Source of the DNA: Acetofilamentum sp.
Lineage (GTDB): Bacteria; Bacteroidota; Bacteroidia; Bacteroidales; JAFGXI01
Reading direction: 5' to 3'
Length of the DNA: 6,901 bases
Assembly (NCBI GenBank): GCA_020720565.1
Contig: DYOK01000143.1
Coordinates: 1 to 6,901 of the forward strand
Shown here: one piece after another, positions 1 through 6,357 of the stretch
Numbering within the stretch: the stretch's first letter is position 1
How the letters are laid out: every line of letters begins with the position of its first letter
Made by a program: the position numbers and the translations under genes
Notes under the pieces: generated by a model
The model's input: only the letters and a program-made list of their open reading frames with translations
Told to the model about the DNA's origin: nothing
The model's database searches: none

Positions 1-140
1 TTTCTTTATATAGTGGGCACTATGTGAATAAATTTTAATGCAGAAAATGGGAAATAGCATTGCGAAGCAATCACGAACACAAATACAATTATCAACAGTG
101 AGTAATCGTTTTATATCAGCCATTAGAAGGTGTTTTGGTT
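1..140. other. Gene-free flank downstream of the porin gene
   Basis: No convincing coding region is visible between the window edge and the porin stop codon. The stretch is AT-rich. Its only visible structure is the small perfect inverted repeat at 59-71, described separately. Confidence 0.6.
59..71 (-). terminator. Possible weak terminator hairpin after the porin gene
   Basis: ATTGC (59-63), a GAA spacer and GCAAT (67-71) form a perfect 5-bp stem. On the minus strand the stem is followed by gctatttcccatttt, which is only moderately T-rich. It lies about 70 bases past the porin stop. The stem is short and the T-run interrupted, so this may be just a remnant of the repeat type seen at 3364-3472. 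Confidence 0.25.
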
Positions 141-1259
141 TTAATATCCAAACGAATAATTGATACCCAAAACAAAAACATTGGCATCTGTTCTAATGTT
201 ATCAACCGATTTGCTTTCGTCAATTTTAAAACTCAGAAAAATAACCGATTCTTTGGCAAAATGATAAACTACTTCGCCAGCCCAATACGACAAAATATAA
301 TTTTTCGAGGCTTCGGAATCGGGAACCATTAAATCGTAATTAGCTTGTAACGCCCATTGCTTGTTTCTGGTTATGTAAAATGTGGTGTGAACTTCTAACC
401 CTGTGCCAGAATAATAGGCACCCAAATTATCACGCTCGTGGTTTATAAAACGAGTTCCAACAGCAGCAACATAAAAACGGTCGAACTCGTATGCTATCCC
501 CAATGCACCAATACGGTCGTTTATTTTGGTCTGATACACATCGGGTGTATCAACGCCGTCGAGAACTTGGTTAAACGAAGCCGAAAATTTGAGTCGTTTT
601 AGCTCGTACCGGGCTGCAAATCCGTAAGTGTCGGCAAAAGGGTTTTGTTTATCGTTTCGTCCGCGCATCTGAACTTGTGCACCAAAATACAAATTTTTCA
701 CATTGACACGATATTGTAGCACATCTTCGGCACGCCCAGTCCCACTTTGCCCCCCATCGGTACCCGCATTCCAAGCACCAAGTGCATCACCACTCCAGTG
801 GTTGCCATTATCTGACAAGAAAACCGCTTCGGTGTAGTGTACACCCCAGTTTTTACCAAAAACTAACTCTCCGTAAGGTGTGCTTATTCCAACGTATCCT
901 ATTCTTGAAAATAGATTCTTTTCGACGCTTCCTACAGGTGCTCCTGGGTCGTTGCTAAACATAACGTAATCGTTTCGATTCACCAGATTTGCACCTATTT
1001 CGACCTTAACAACCACAAAAAATGTTTTGTTCTTGTTAATGGCCGTGCGGCCTTTTAACCCAAATCGCGATGCATTATCTCCAACACCAAAAACACCAGT
1101 GGTCGATGCGCCTGCAGCTAACTTAATACTACCATAGGGCCCTACTTCGGCTCCTTTAACGTTCCATAAGTAATATGTCGAAGTGTCTTTCTCGCTTTGC
1201 GAATAAACAGACAAAGCGTAAGAACACAAAATAAAAGCAAGTAATAGATTTGTTTTCAT
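141..1259 (-). CDS. Outer-membrane porin (general Gram-negative porin-like beta-barrel)
   Basis: The predicted product is a 372-residue trimeric-porin-like beta-barrel that would let small solutes diffuse across the outer membrane. The start at 1259 is chosen over the in-frame ATG at 1286 because it begins a clean signal peptide (MKTNLLLAFILCSYALSVYSQ, cleavage probably after YSQ). Family marks include NASRFGLKG near residue 62 of the mature-frame numbering from this start, the pattern of the first strands of OmpC/Porin_4 proteins, and YVGISTPYGELVFGKNWG around residue 122, which matches the conserved strand and turn leading to constriction loop L3. Alternating hydrophobic strands run to the end. 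The protein ends in GINYSFGY, with the C-terminal aromatic residue recognised by the BAM machinery. Length fits the family (about 330-400). Substrate preference cannot be read. A terminator separates it from the upstream dehydratase gene, so it is probably a single-gene unit. Confidence 0.85.
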   Translation of the reverse strand: MKTNLLLAFILCSYALSVYSQSEKDTSTYYLWNVKGAEVGPYGSIKLAAGASTTGVFGVGDNASRFGLKGRTAINKNKTFFVVVKVEIGANLVNRNDYVMFSNDPGAPVGSVEKNLFSRIGYVGISTPYGELVFGKNWGVHYTEAVFLSDNGNHWSGDALGAWNAGTDGGQSGTGRAEDVLQYRVNVKNLYFGAQVQMRGRNDKQNPFADTYGFAARYELKRLKFSASFNQVLDGVDTPDVYQTKINDRIGALGIAYEFDRFYVAAVGTRFINHERDNLGAYYSGTGLEVHTTFYITRNKQWALQANYDLMVPDSEASKNYILSYWAGEVVYHFAKESVIFLSFKIDESKSVDNIRTDANVFVLGINYSFGY

Positions 1260-1283
1260 AAAGTTCTGGGTTTGTATATCTAA

Positions 1284-1291
1284 CAAAATTA
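1284..1291 (-). promoter_or_regulatory. Possible -7 box of the porin promoter
   Basis: On the minus strand 1291-1284 reads TAATTTTG, a full match to the Bacteroidota -7 consensus TAnnTTTG. It is 24 bases before the chosen ATG and downstream of the terminator at 1367-1398, where a promoter would be expected. No TTG is visible at the usual 19-20 base distance upstream, so the call rests on one half of the promoter only. Its position supports the 1259 start, because the ATG at 1286 would overlap the box. Confidence 0.4.
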
Positions 1292-1366
1292 ATGTAAAAT
1301 TTGATGCAGTATGTCGCAGTATAAAATTATAAGAATTTACTATTCGAACACTTTTTTTAAAAGAAG

Positions 1367-1398
1367 AAAACGACTACAAATATATGCAGTCGCTTTTT
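1367..1398 (-). terminator. Rho-independent terminator of the dehydratase gene, symmetric on both strands
   Basis: Arms 1371-1378 (cgactaca) and 1385-1392 (tgcagtcg) pair over 8 bp, one of them a G-U type pair, around a 6-base loop. On the minus strand the stem is followed by ttttcttctttt and preceded by an A-run, which extends the stem with A-T pairs. It lies about 23 bases past the stop codon of the gene ending at 1421. The plus strand also ends in cttttt, so the structure could stop transcription from either side. Confidence 0.75.
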
Positions 1399-1420
1399 CA
1401 AGGTTGAGTTGTTTTAAAAA

Positions 1421-3199
1421 CTATTCTGATTTTATCCAATTAACCAAACCTTTTTTCTCGATAATCTTCATTAATTTCTCTGGTAGAGGTGCAAAACTAA
1501 ATGTTTTATCGTTGATATTGATTTGTCCTTTTTCGAACATTATCACTACTTTGTCGCCTTGTTTGTAGTGGTTAACTATTTCTGGATTTACAATTAAAGC
1601 CAATCCTTGGTTGATGCACGAACGATAAAAAATTCGATTGGTCGATTTCACAATTACGGCTTTTACACCGGCATGTGCGAGCCCAACAGCAGGGTGTTCC
1701 CTCGAACTGCCACAACCGAAATTATCGCCAGCTATCAAAATATCGTTCGACTGTAATTTCGAAGCAAAAGCTTTGTCGAAACCAGCAAATAAATGGGGGA
1801 GTATGGCTTCGCCGTCGGAGCTTTGTACCGAATAGGTTAAGTTTCCTGCAAACATTTGATCGGTATTCAAATTGTCGGCATCGGCATAATTCCATACATC
1901 GCCCGATTTTCTGTTGTCAGATTCGGCAATTTCAATGGTATTAGTTTGCTGTTTTTGATAAGGATACACATCGTTAGCTTTAAGTCCTCTAGGGTCGGTA
2001 ATAACGCCTGTAAGTGCCGAAGCAGCCACTGCAGCAGGAGAAGCCAAATAGATTTGAGAATTTGGATTGCCCATTCGGCCCTTAAAATTGCGATTGGCTG
2101 TCGAAATCACAGTATGTCCGTCAGCAGGAATGCCTTGCCCAGTGCCTAAACAAGGTCCACATGATGGGGATAAAATATTAGCCCCTGCGTCCATAAAGAT
2201 TTCAATTAAACCTTCGTGCATAGCTTGTTGGTAAATCTCTTTCGAGGCTGGTGTTACAAGGAGTTGGAATCCATCTTTGATGGTTTTGCCTTTGAGTACT
2301 GCCGCAGCTTCTCGTAAATCTTCGATACGGCCGTTGGTACATGTGCCAATGAGACCTTCGTGCACCGTTGTGCCTTGAACCTCCGACAAAGCTTTTACAT
2401 TGTCGACGTGATGAGGGGCGGCCACTACTGGAAATAATTCGTCTAAATTGATATAAATGGTTTTCTCGTAATGGGCATCTTCGTCGGCCCAAACAGGGTG
2501 GTGGGGTAGTTTACCATTAAAATATGCTGTCAAAACCTCGTCTGGAGGGAAAACTGCATTTTTTGCTCCCATCTCGGAGGCTAAATTGGCCAAGGTCATT
2601 CGGTCTGCAATGTTCAACGTTTTTACGCCCGAGCCATGATATTCTATCGACATGTAATTGGCACCATCAGAACCAATCATTCCAATAATCCAAAGCGAAA
2701 TGTCTTTGGCAAATACACCAGTTTTAAGTTGTCCGGTGAGCACAACTTTGAGCGATTCGGGCACTCTAAACCATGTTTCGCCACGTTTCCATAAACCAGC
2801 GGCTTCTGTGCGGTCGATACCAGCGGCCAGTGCGTTAAATGCCCCAGCTGTACATGTATGACTATCACTGCCCACAATTACCATCCCAGGCTGTGCATGG
2901 TACGACATAATTTGATGACAAATACCTTTGCCTGCGTCGTAGAATTTTTCGACACCTTGCTCTTTTACAATATCTCTAACTTGTTGATATTGTGTGGCTA
3001 GTTTGGCCGATGTGGGTGGTGCATTGTGGTCTAATACAATCAGCAATTGATTGGGGTCGGCTACTTTGATGCCGCCCATTTTTTCGAAAGTACTTTTAAT
3101 ACTCGTGGTATTGTCGTGTGTCAACACCAAATCGGGTTTACTAAATACGATGGCACCTACTTCGGCACCAAGAACTTTTTCAACAAAGGTTTTTCCCAT
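1421..3199 (-). CDS. Aconitase-superfamily hydro-lyase, fused large and small subunits (3-isopropylmalate dehydratase/homoaconitase-like)
   Basis: This 592-residue protein should be a cytoplasmic [4Fe-4S] enzyme that isomerises a hydroxy-di- or tricarboxylic acid by removing and re-adding water. The N-terminal part, to about residue 420, follows archaeal-type LeuC: MGKTFVEKVL at the start, HDNTT (28-32), LDHNAPP (56-62), SDSHTCTAGAFNALAAGI (111-128), TCTNGR (286-291) and SPSCGPCLG (344-352). C287, C347 and C350 are the expected cluster ligands. STANRNFKGRMG (366-377) is also characteristic. From about residue 430 a LeuD-like swivel domain follows, with DNLNTD (442-447) and GCGSSREHP (495-503), which carries the conserved active-site Ser/Arg. 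Length equals LeuC (about 420) plus LeuD (about 165), shorter than classic aconitases (750-900). No leuA, leuB or citrate-synthase gene is nearby, so the substrate is open: isopropylmalate, homocitrate, citrate or 2,3-dimethylmalate are candidates. The start is clear because the LeuC-type N-terminus begins at this Met. Confidence 0.9.
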   Translation of the reverse strand: MGKTFVEKVLGAEVGAIVFSKPDLVLTHDNTTSIKSTFEKMGGIKVADPNQLLIVLDHNAPPTSAKLATQYQQVRDIVKEQGVEKFYDAGKGICHQIMSYHAQPGMVIVGSDSHTCTAGAFNALAAGIDRTEAAGLWKRGETWFRVPESLKVVLTGQLKTGVFAKDISLWIIGMIGSDGANYMSIEYHGSGVKTLNIADRMTLANLASEMGAKNAVFPPDEVLTAYFNGKLPHHPVWADEDAHYEKTIYINLDELFPVVAAPHHVDNVKALSEVQGTTVHEGLIGTCTNGRIEDLREAAAVLKGKTIKDGFQLLVTPASKEIYQQAMHEGLIEIFMDAGANILSPSCGPCLGTGQGIPADGHTVISTANRNFKGRMGNPNSQIYLASPAAVAASALTGVITDPRGLKANDVYPYQKQQTNTIEIAESDNRKSGDVWNYADADNLNTDQMFAGNLTYSVQSSDGEAILPHLFAGFDKAFASKLQSNDILIAGDNFGCGSSREHPAVGLAHAGVKAVIVKSTNRIFYRSCINQGLALIVNPEIVNHYKQGDKVVIMFEKGQININDKTFSFAPLPEKLMKIIEKKGLVNWIKSE

Positions 3200-3215
3200 G
3201 ACAATCTTCGTTTTT

Positions 3216-3228
3216 AGGTCGTCGACCT
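3216..3228. promoter_or_regulatory. 13-base perfect palindrome, possible operator of the dehydratase gene
   Basis: AGGTCG (3216-3221), a central T and CGACCT (3223-3228) form a perfect inverted repeat with a 1-base centre. It lies 17-29 bases upstream of the dehydratase ATG. The centre is too tight for a stable full RNA hairpin, so a site for a dimeric DNA-binding protein is the better reading. No regulator gene is in the window. The function is inferred from position and symmetry only. Confidence 0.35.
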
Positions 3229-3265
3229 GTTTTTATGGTTATTGTAAATACTGTTTTGTGTTTTA

Positions 3266-3297
3266 AAATAACCCATGAAATAAATATGGGCTTATTT
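3266..3297 (-). other. Bulged hairpin in the leader of the dehydratase gene
   Basis: The arms aaataacccat (3266-3276) and atgggcttattt (3286-3297) pair over 11 bp, with C3291 as a single bulge and a 9-base loop. It would lie 67-98 bases before the ATG if transcription starts further upstream. It is AT-rich apart from the CCC/GGG core and has no following T-run, so it is not a good terminator. A role as a leader structure is speculative. Confidence 0.3.
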
Positions 3298-3363
3298 GGG
3301 CGTAAAAGTACTAATTTTTTGATTCGAATATAGGTGTAATGGACATTTATGGTGTTGTTTTGC

Positions 3364-3472
3364 TGGATTGCTTCGCCTTCGGTTCGTAATGACGGGAATG
3401 TTAAGCTATCTCTAAAATACTCGTACTGCTTTTCTTTTGCCTCATTGCGAGGGTTTTGCCCGAAGCAATCCA
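3364..3472. repeat. 109-base inverted-repeat element (REP/MITE-like)
   Basis: The outer arms tggattgcttcg (3364-3375) and cgaagcaatcca (3461-3472) are perfect 12-base inverted copies. Inside them cgtaatga (3385-3392) and tcattgcg (3442-3449) pair at 7 of 8 positions. The two arms, each about 31 bases, therefore form a long imperfect inverted repeat around a centre of about 46 bases. The words ATTGCTTCG and TCATTGCGAG resemble a dispersed intergenic repeat that I recall from many bacterial genomes. Only one full copy is in the window, so multicopy status is inferred. It carries no coding region and may be mobilised in trans or may form a stable RNA structure. Confidence 0.6.
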
Positions 3473-3544
3473 TTACGACTACCTCTCTTTTCTTTACTTC
3501 TTCGTTTCAACGAAATATTAAGTTTGCAAACTGCATTAAATAAT

Positions 3545-3570
3545 CAAAGGGAGACGAACGCCTCCCTTTG
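3545..3570 (-). terminator. Strong hairpin, likely terminator of the metal-handling operon
   Basis: caaagggag (3545-3553) and ctccctttg (3562-3570) are perfect 9-base inverted copies. Two more pairs can form inside, leaving a four-base loop. On the minus strand the stem is followed by attatttaatg, an AT-rich but broken T-tract. It is about 112 bases past the stop codon of the HMA-domain gene and no gene intervenes, so it most likely ends that transcript. Confidence 0.65.
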
Positions 3571-3681
3571 AAATGCTATGAAAAACTACTAACTACTACT
3601 GTGCATATAACTTGCAAGTATGGTGCCGAATTGTGTTGGGGGTCGGAAATTAACAAATTTTAACCACTTTGCGGCAATGTG

Positions 3682-4008
3682 TTACGATTCCGAGCTTGAT
3701 TTCTTTTTCTCTGGCTGAACCAAACTGACTTTGTAATCTAATGATTCTAAAGCTTTTTTGAGCCCTTCAACTGTGTTTTTATCGGTACGGAACGATAGGG
3801 TAACGGTTTGTGTTTCGATATCGGCAATAACAGATTTTACACCTTTCTCAAAAGTCATATGGTGTTCAATTTTGGCTTTACAAGATTGACAATGGGTGTT
3901 GACGTTAAAAACAACTGTTTCTATTGTCTTTGAAGATTTGTCGGTTTGAGCAAGCACATTTAAGTTTGTGCTCACTACCACGGCTAAAATAATAAGTATT
4001 GATTTCAT
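3682..4008 (-). CDS. Exported heavy-metal-associated (HMA) domain protein
   Basis: This 108-residue protein is a probable periplasmic metallochaperone or metal scavenger. An N-terminal signal peptide (MKSILIILAVVVSTNLNVLAQ) precedes one HMA fold of about 68 residues: a first strand TIETVVFNV, the metal loop THCQSC with C40 and C43, a helix KAKIEHHM, then VKSVIADIETQTVTLSF and a second helix before the last strand DYKVSLV. This follows the ferredoxin-like order of Atx1/CopZ/MerP proteins. The usual Met of MxCxxC is Thr38 and a His precedes the first Cys. The tail is short, charged and Ser/Lys-rich (PEKKKSSSES). The gene starts 73 bases after the receptor gene ends on the same strand and has an A-rich leader (aaaacaaataaac), typical of Bacteroidota start sites. 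Context suggests it binds the metal handled by the receptor. Copper is most likely; mercury, zinc or cadmium remain possible. Confidence 0.85.
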   Translation of the reverse strand: MKSILIILAVVVSTNLNVLAQTDKSSKTIETVVFNVNTHCQSCKAKIEHHMTFEKGVKSVIADIETQTVTLSFRTDKNTVEGLKKALESLDYKVSLVQPEKKKSSSES

Positions 4009-4082
4009 GTTTATTTGTTTTTAAGTTAAAAGTTGAAGTAATTTCAAAATCCTTAATCATTAATTCTTAATACTTTAACTAT

Positions 4083-6269
4083 CTACTTTGCTGCAATATT
4101 AAATCTTGCACCCAAATAGAATTTCCGCCCATGTACGGGCCCCCAGATTTGCGAAGCGTCGAAGGATTGCGAAAATGGTTGATCTGCCGATAGAATGGGG
4201 TTTTCTTGCACATATCCAGTTAGATTTTCGACTCCAGCATAGATACTCCATTTTCGATAGAATTTAGATATTTGAAAATTGGCCGTCCAAAAATTGGGAA
4301 ACTCTTGTGTGCCAATATCTCTATATCCGGGCAAACGTCCATTGCCATTCCATTGTATATTGAGGTCGAACTGCCATTTTTTCAGATTGGTCGCATATGA
4401 CAGTGCAATTAAGCCTTTGTAACGGTTGACCAGTGGCACTTCGAGCAAATCGCCCTTAAAATCGGTACGCACATCGGTATATCGGAATGCAAGCGTTACA
4501 TCGAGTCGTTTAATAGGTTCGCTCTGATATTCAATTTGATAGGCATTCGAAAATGAACGACCAGCTAAATTGTAAATCGAAATAATACCTTGGCTTTCTC
4601 GGTCGATAATTAGCTGTTTATCGAAATCGGTTCGGTAATAATCGAGCATTAAAGTTGAATTTCGTCCAAATAATTTAAACTCGTAAATGTAACTCAATCC
4701 AGCGTTCCAAGCTTCTTCTCGCGAAGGCAATGTGTCCCAAACCAGCGTAGCTCCGTTGGCCAATAAATACGAATTTTCGATGAGCAAATGTGCGGTTCGG
4801 TATCCTTTTCCGGCCGAAACTCTGACGGTATGCTGCTCGTTCCAATGCCATTTGGCATGAATTCTTGGCGTTGCAAAAAGTCCGTAGCGACTGCTGTAGT
4901 CGACCCGTGCACCCATCAACAATGTAAAAACATGACCTGTAGAATAGGTGTACTCGATATGTGCACCTGGAATTTGTTCTTCGAGACCCATCAAATGCTG
5001 ATTGAGTTCATAATCAAAGTTTTGATATTGATATTGAATGCCTGTTGCAAATCGGTGATTACGATTCCACAATGTGCCTTCGAACAAAAGTTGCGAAAAA
5101 AGGCTGTGTTCTGTAGCATCGAATGTTTTTAAACCATAAATCGACTCGTGCCGGTGGTACGCTGCGTGGTTGAGCATGGCAATCGAAAAATCGGGATTCG
5201 AAGGGAGAATATACCCGCCTTTCCAAAAACCTTCGATTCGTTTGGTGCGAATTTCGATGCCATAATGGGTGTCGGGTAATTGCTCTGTGCTCGGCTGGTA
5301 GGCAGTTTGCCCACCTATTCGGTCTTCGGACAATGCGAGAATGCCGAATTGAGCACCTAAATTGACCCCCTGATATCGCCATCGATTCATGAGTTGAAAC
5401 CGATTAATCATGGGTTCGTCAACAAAACCATCATGGTTGTTGTCCATTTTTTGTTGATTACTATGCACATGTCCGGCCAAAAGGGTACTCCATTTAGGAC
5501 TTAATTTAATTGCTGATGTAGCATTGGCTTCCCAACCTAAGGCATCGTTTCCGACAATATTTAAAAACAGTCGGTCGCTTTTGTTCGGCTTTTTAAATTC
5601 CGAATTTATTTGACCGGTAATAGAACGGTATCCGTTTTTAACCGAAGCAGAACCTTTCGATATTTGAATGCTTTCCATCCATGGACCAGGAATGTACATG
5701 AGTCCGTACGAGGAAGCCAGACCCGAAAACAAGGGTAAATTTTCGACTTGCAATTGAACATATTTGCCATCGAGTCCCAACATTTTAATCTGTTTGGCTC
5801 CTGTGACGGCATCGGCATAACCCACATCGACAGTGGCGTTGGTTTCGAAACTTTCCGATAAATTACAACATGCGGCACGATGAAAAGTTTCACCCGTCAG
5901 GTTCTGAGTCAATACCGGGTCTTTACGTTGTATCACTTGCGACGATTGACGTTCGCTTACTTCGACCTCATTCAGTACATTCGCGGTTTTTAGTTCAAGC
6001 TCAACGCGTTGATTGAGTGCTACCTTTATGGTGTCGGGCGTGTAGCCCACGTACGAAAAAACCAATAGATTGGTATGGACATTGGGCTCAATCGTAAATT
6101 GACCTTGTGTGTCGGAACTGGTGCCAGTGGTGGTACCGCTCCAGTAAACATTGACTTGCGGAAGTGGGGTTTCTTGTCCGTTTACAGTTTCGAAAACCCA
6201 CCCTTTTATATTTTGAGAATAGAGAGAACCGCCCATAAATAAGGCAATTACCCCAAAAAGTTTATACAT
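4083..6269 (-). CDS. TonB-dependent outer-membrane receptor with Cys-Cys plug motif, probable metal transporter
   Basis: This 728-residue protein should be a gated outer-membrane channel driven by TonB/ExbBD. A signal peptide (MYKLFGVIALFMGGSLYSQ) is followed by a carboxypeptidase-regulatory-like beta-sandwich at about residues 20-95 (IKGWVFETVNG, SDTQGQFTI, VFSYVGYTPDTIKV), which is typical of Bacteroidota. A plug lies at about 115-225 with DAVTGAKQIKMLGLDGKYVQ (153-172), WMESIQISKGSASVKNG and the closing GQINSEFKKP. The 22-strand barrel occupies the rest, and the C-terminal strand FYLGARFNIAAK has the usual alternation. C134-C135 sit in AACCNLSESFETN at the start of the plug. An EF-hand-like acidic loop is at 276-286. 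Length is normal for the family. There is no STN domain and no SusD partner gene, which argues against glycan uptake. The flanking Cys-rich and HMA genes point to a metal or metal complex as substrate; this is inference. Confidence 0.9.
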   Translation of the reverse strand: MYKLFGVIALFMGGSLYSQNIKGWVFETVNGQETPLPQVNVYWSGTTTGTSSDTQGQFTIEPNVHTNLLVFSYVGYTPDTIKVALNQRVELELKTANVLNEVEVSERQSSQVIQRKDPVLTQNLTGETFHRAACCNLSESFETNATVDVGYADAVTGAKQIKMLGLDGKYVQLQVENLPLFSGLASSYGLMYIPGPWMESIQISKGSASVKNGYRSITGQINSEFKKPNKSDRLFLNIVGNDALGWEANATSAIKLSPKWSTLLAGHVHSNQQKMDNNHDGFVDEPMINRFQLMNRWRYQGVNLGAQFGILALSEDRIGGQTAYQPSTEQLPDTHYGIEIRTKRIEGFWKGGYILPSNPDFSIAMLNHAAYHRHESIYGLKTFDATEHSLFSQLLFEGTLWNRNHRFATGIQYQYQNFDYELNQHLMGLEEQIPGAHIEYTYSTGHVFTLLMGARVDYSSRYGLFATPRIHAKWHWNEQHTVRVSAGKGYRTAHLLIENSYLLANGATLVWDTLPSREEAWNAGLSYIYEFKLFGRNSTLMLDYYRTDFDKQLIIDRESQGIISIYNLAGRSFSNAYQIEYQSEPIKRLDVTLAFRYTDVRTDFKGDLLEVPLVNRYKGLIALSYATNLKKWQFDLNIQWNGNGRLPGYRDIGTQEFPNFWTANFQISKFYRKWSIYAGVENLTGYVQENPILSADQPFSQSFDASQIWGPVHGRKFYLGARFNIAAK

Positions 6270-6357
6270 ATTTTGTAGATATATTTTGTTAAAATAATGA
6301 CATGACTAAGCTCGACTCGAAAGGAAAATTCGAATCGTCTAAAAAAGAATTTTTAGG

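Larger units (their letters stand above)
3200..3681. other. Gene-free region between the HMA and dehydratase genes
   Basis: No ORF here has a recognisable protein, and those that exist cross the repeat element. The region holds, from high to low coordinates, a 112-base tail after the HMA gene, a terminator hairpin (3545-3570), a pyrimidine-rich stretch near 3480-3510, an inverted-repeat element (3364-3472), an AT-rich leader with a bulged hairpin (3266-3297) and a palindrome (3216-3228). The promoter of the dehydratase gene must lie here. The nearest matches to TAnnTTTG are imperfect, TACTTTTA and TATATTCG on the minus strand just upstream of the hairpin, and neither has a TTG at the right distance. 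Confidence 0.6.

Noticed and set aside
1260..1286. In-frame ATG at 1286 as the porin start
   Set aside because: It would put nine polar residues before a clean signal peptide and overlaps the likely -7 box at 1284-1291. The start at 1259 fits better.
1377..1384. Perfect TATATTTG (minus strand) as a porin promoter box
   Set aside because: It lies inside the terminator hairpin 1371-1392 and has no TTG at 19-20 bases; the nearest TTG is 14 bases upstream.
3349..3543. Plus-strand open frame of 64 codons in the intergenic gap
   Set aside because: It runs through the inverted-repeat element and its translation shows no protein family features.
3610..3619. Ten-base palindrome acttgcaagt after the HMA gene
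   Set aside because: It is short, has no partner copy in the window and is not next to a start site, so chance is likely.
4788..5132. Plus-strand open frame of 114 codons opposite the receptor gene
   Set aside because: It has no recognisable domain, signal or upstream promoter and is fully overlapped by the strong receptor gene. The other plus-strand frames are similar shadows.
6314..6336. Imperfect stem gactcgaa/ttcgaatc between the Cys-rich gene and the receptor gene
   Set aside because: It has one mismatch and no T-run on the minus strand. It is better explained by the general excess of TCGA words.
6339..6356. Perfect 7-bp inverted repeat ctaaaaa/tttttag just after the first operon gene
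   Set aside because: The stem is almost all A-T, lacks a GC core and would be unstable. It lies between genes that are probably co-transcribed.
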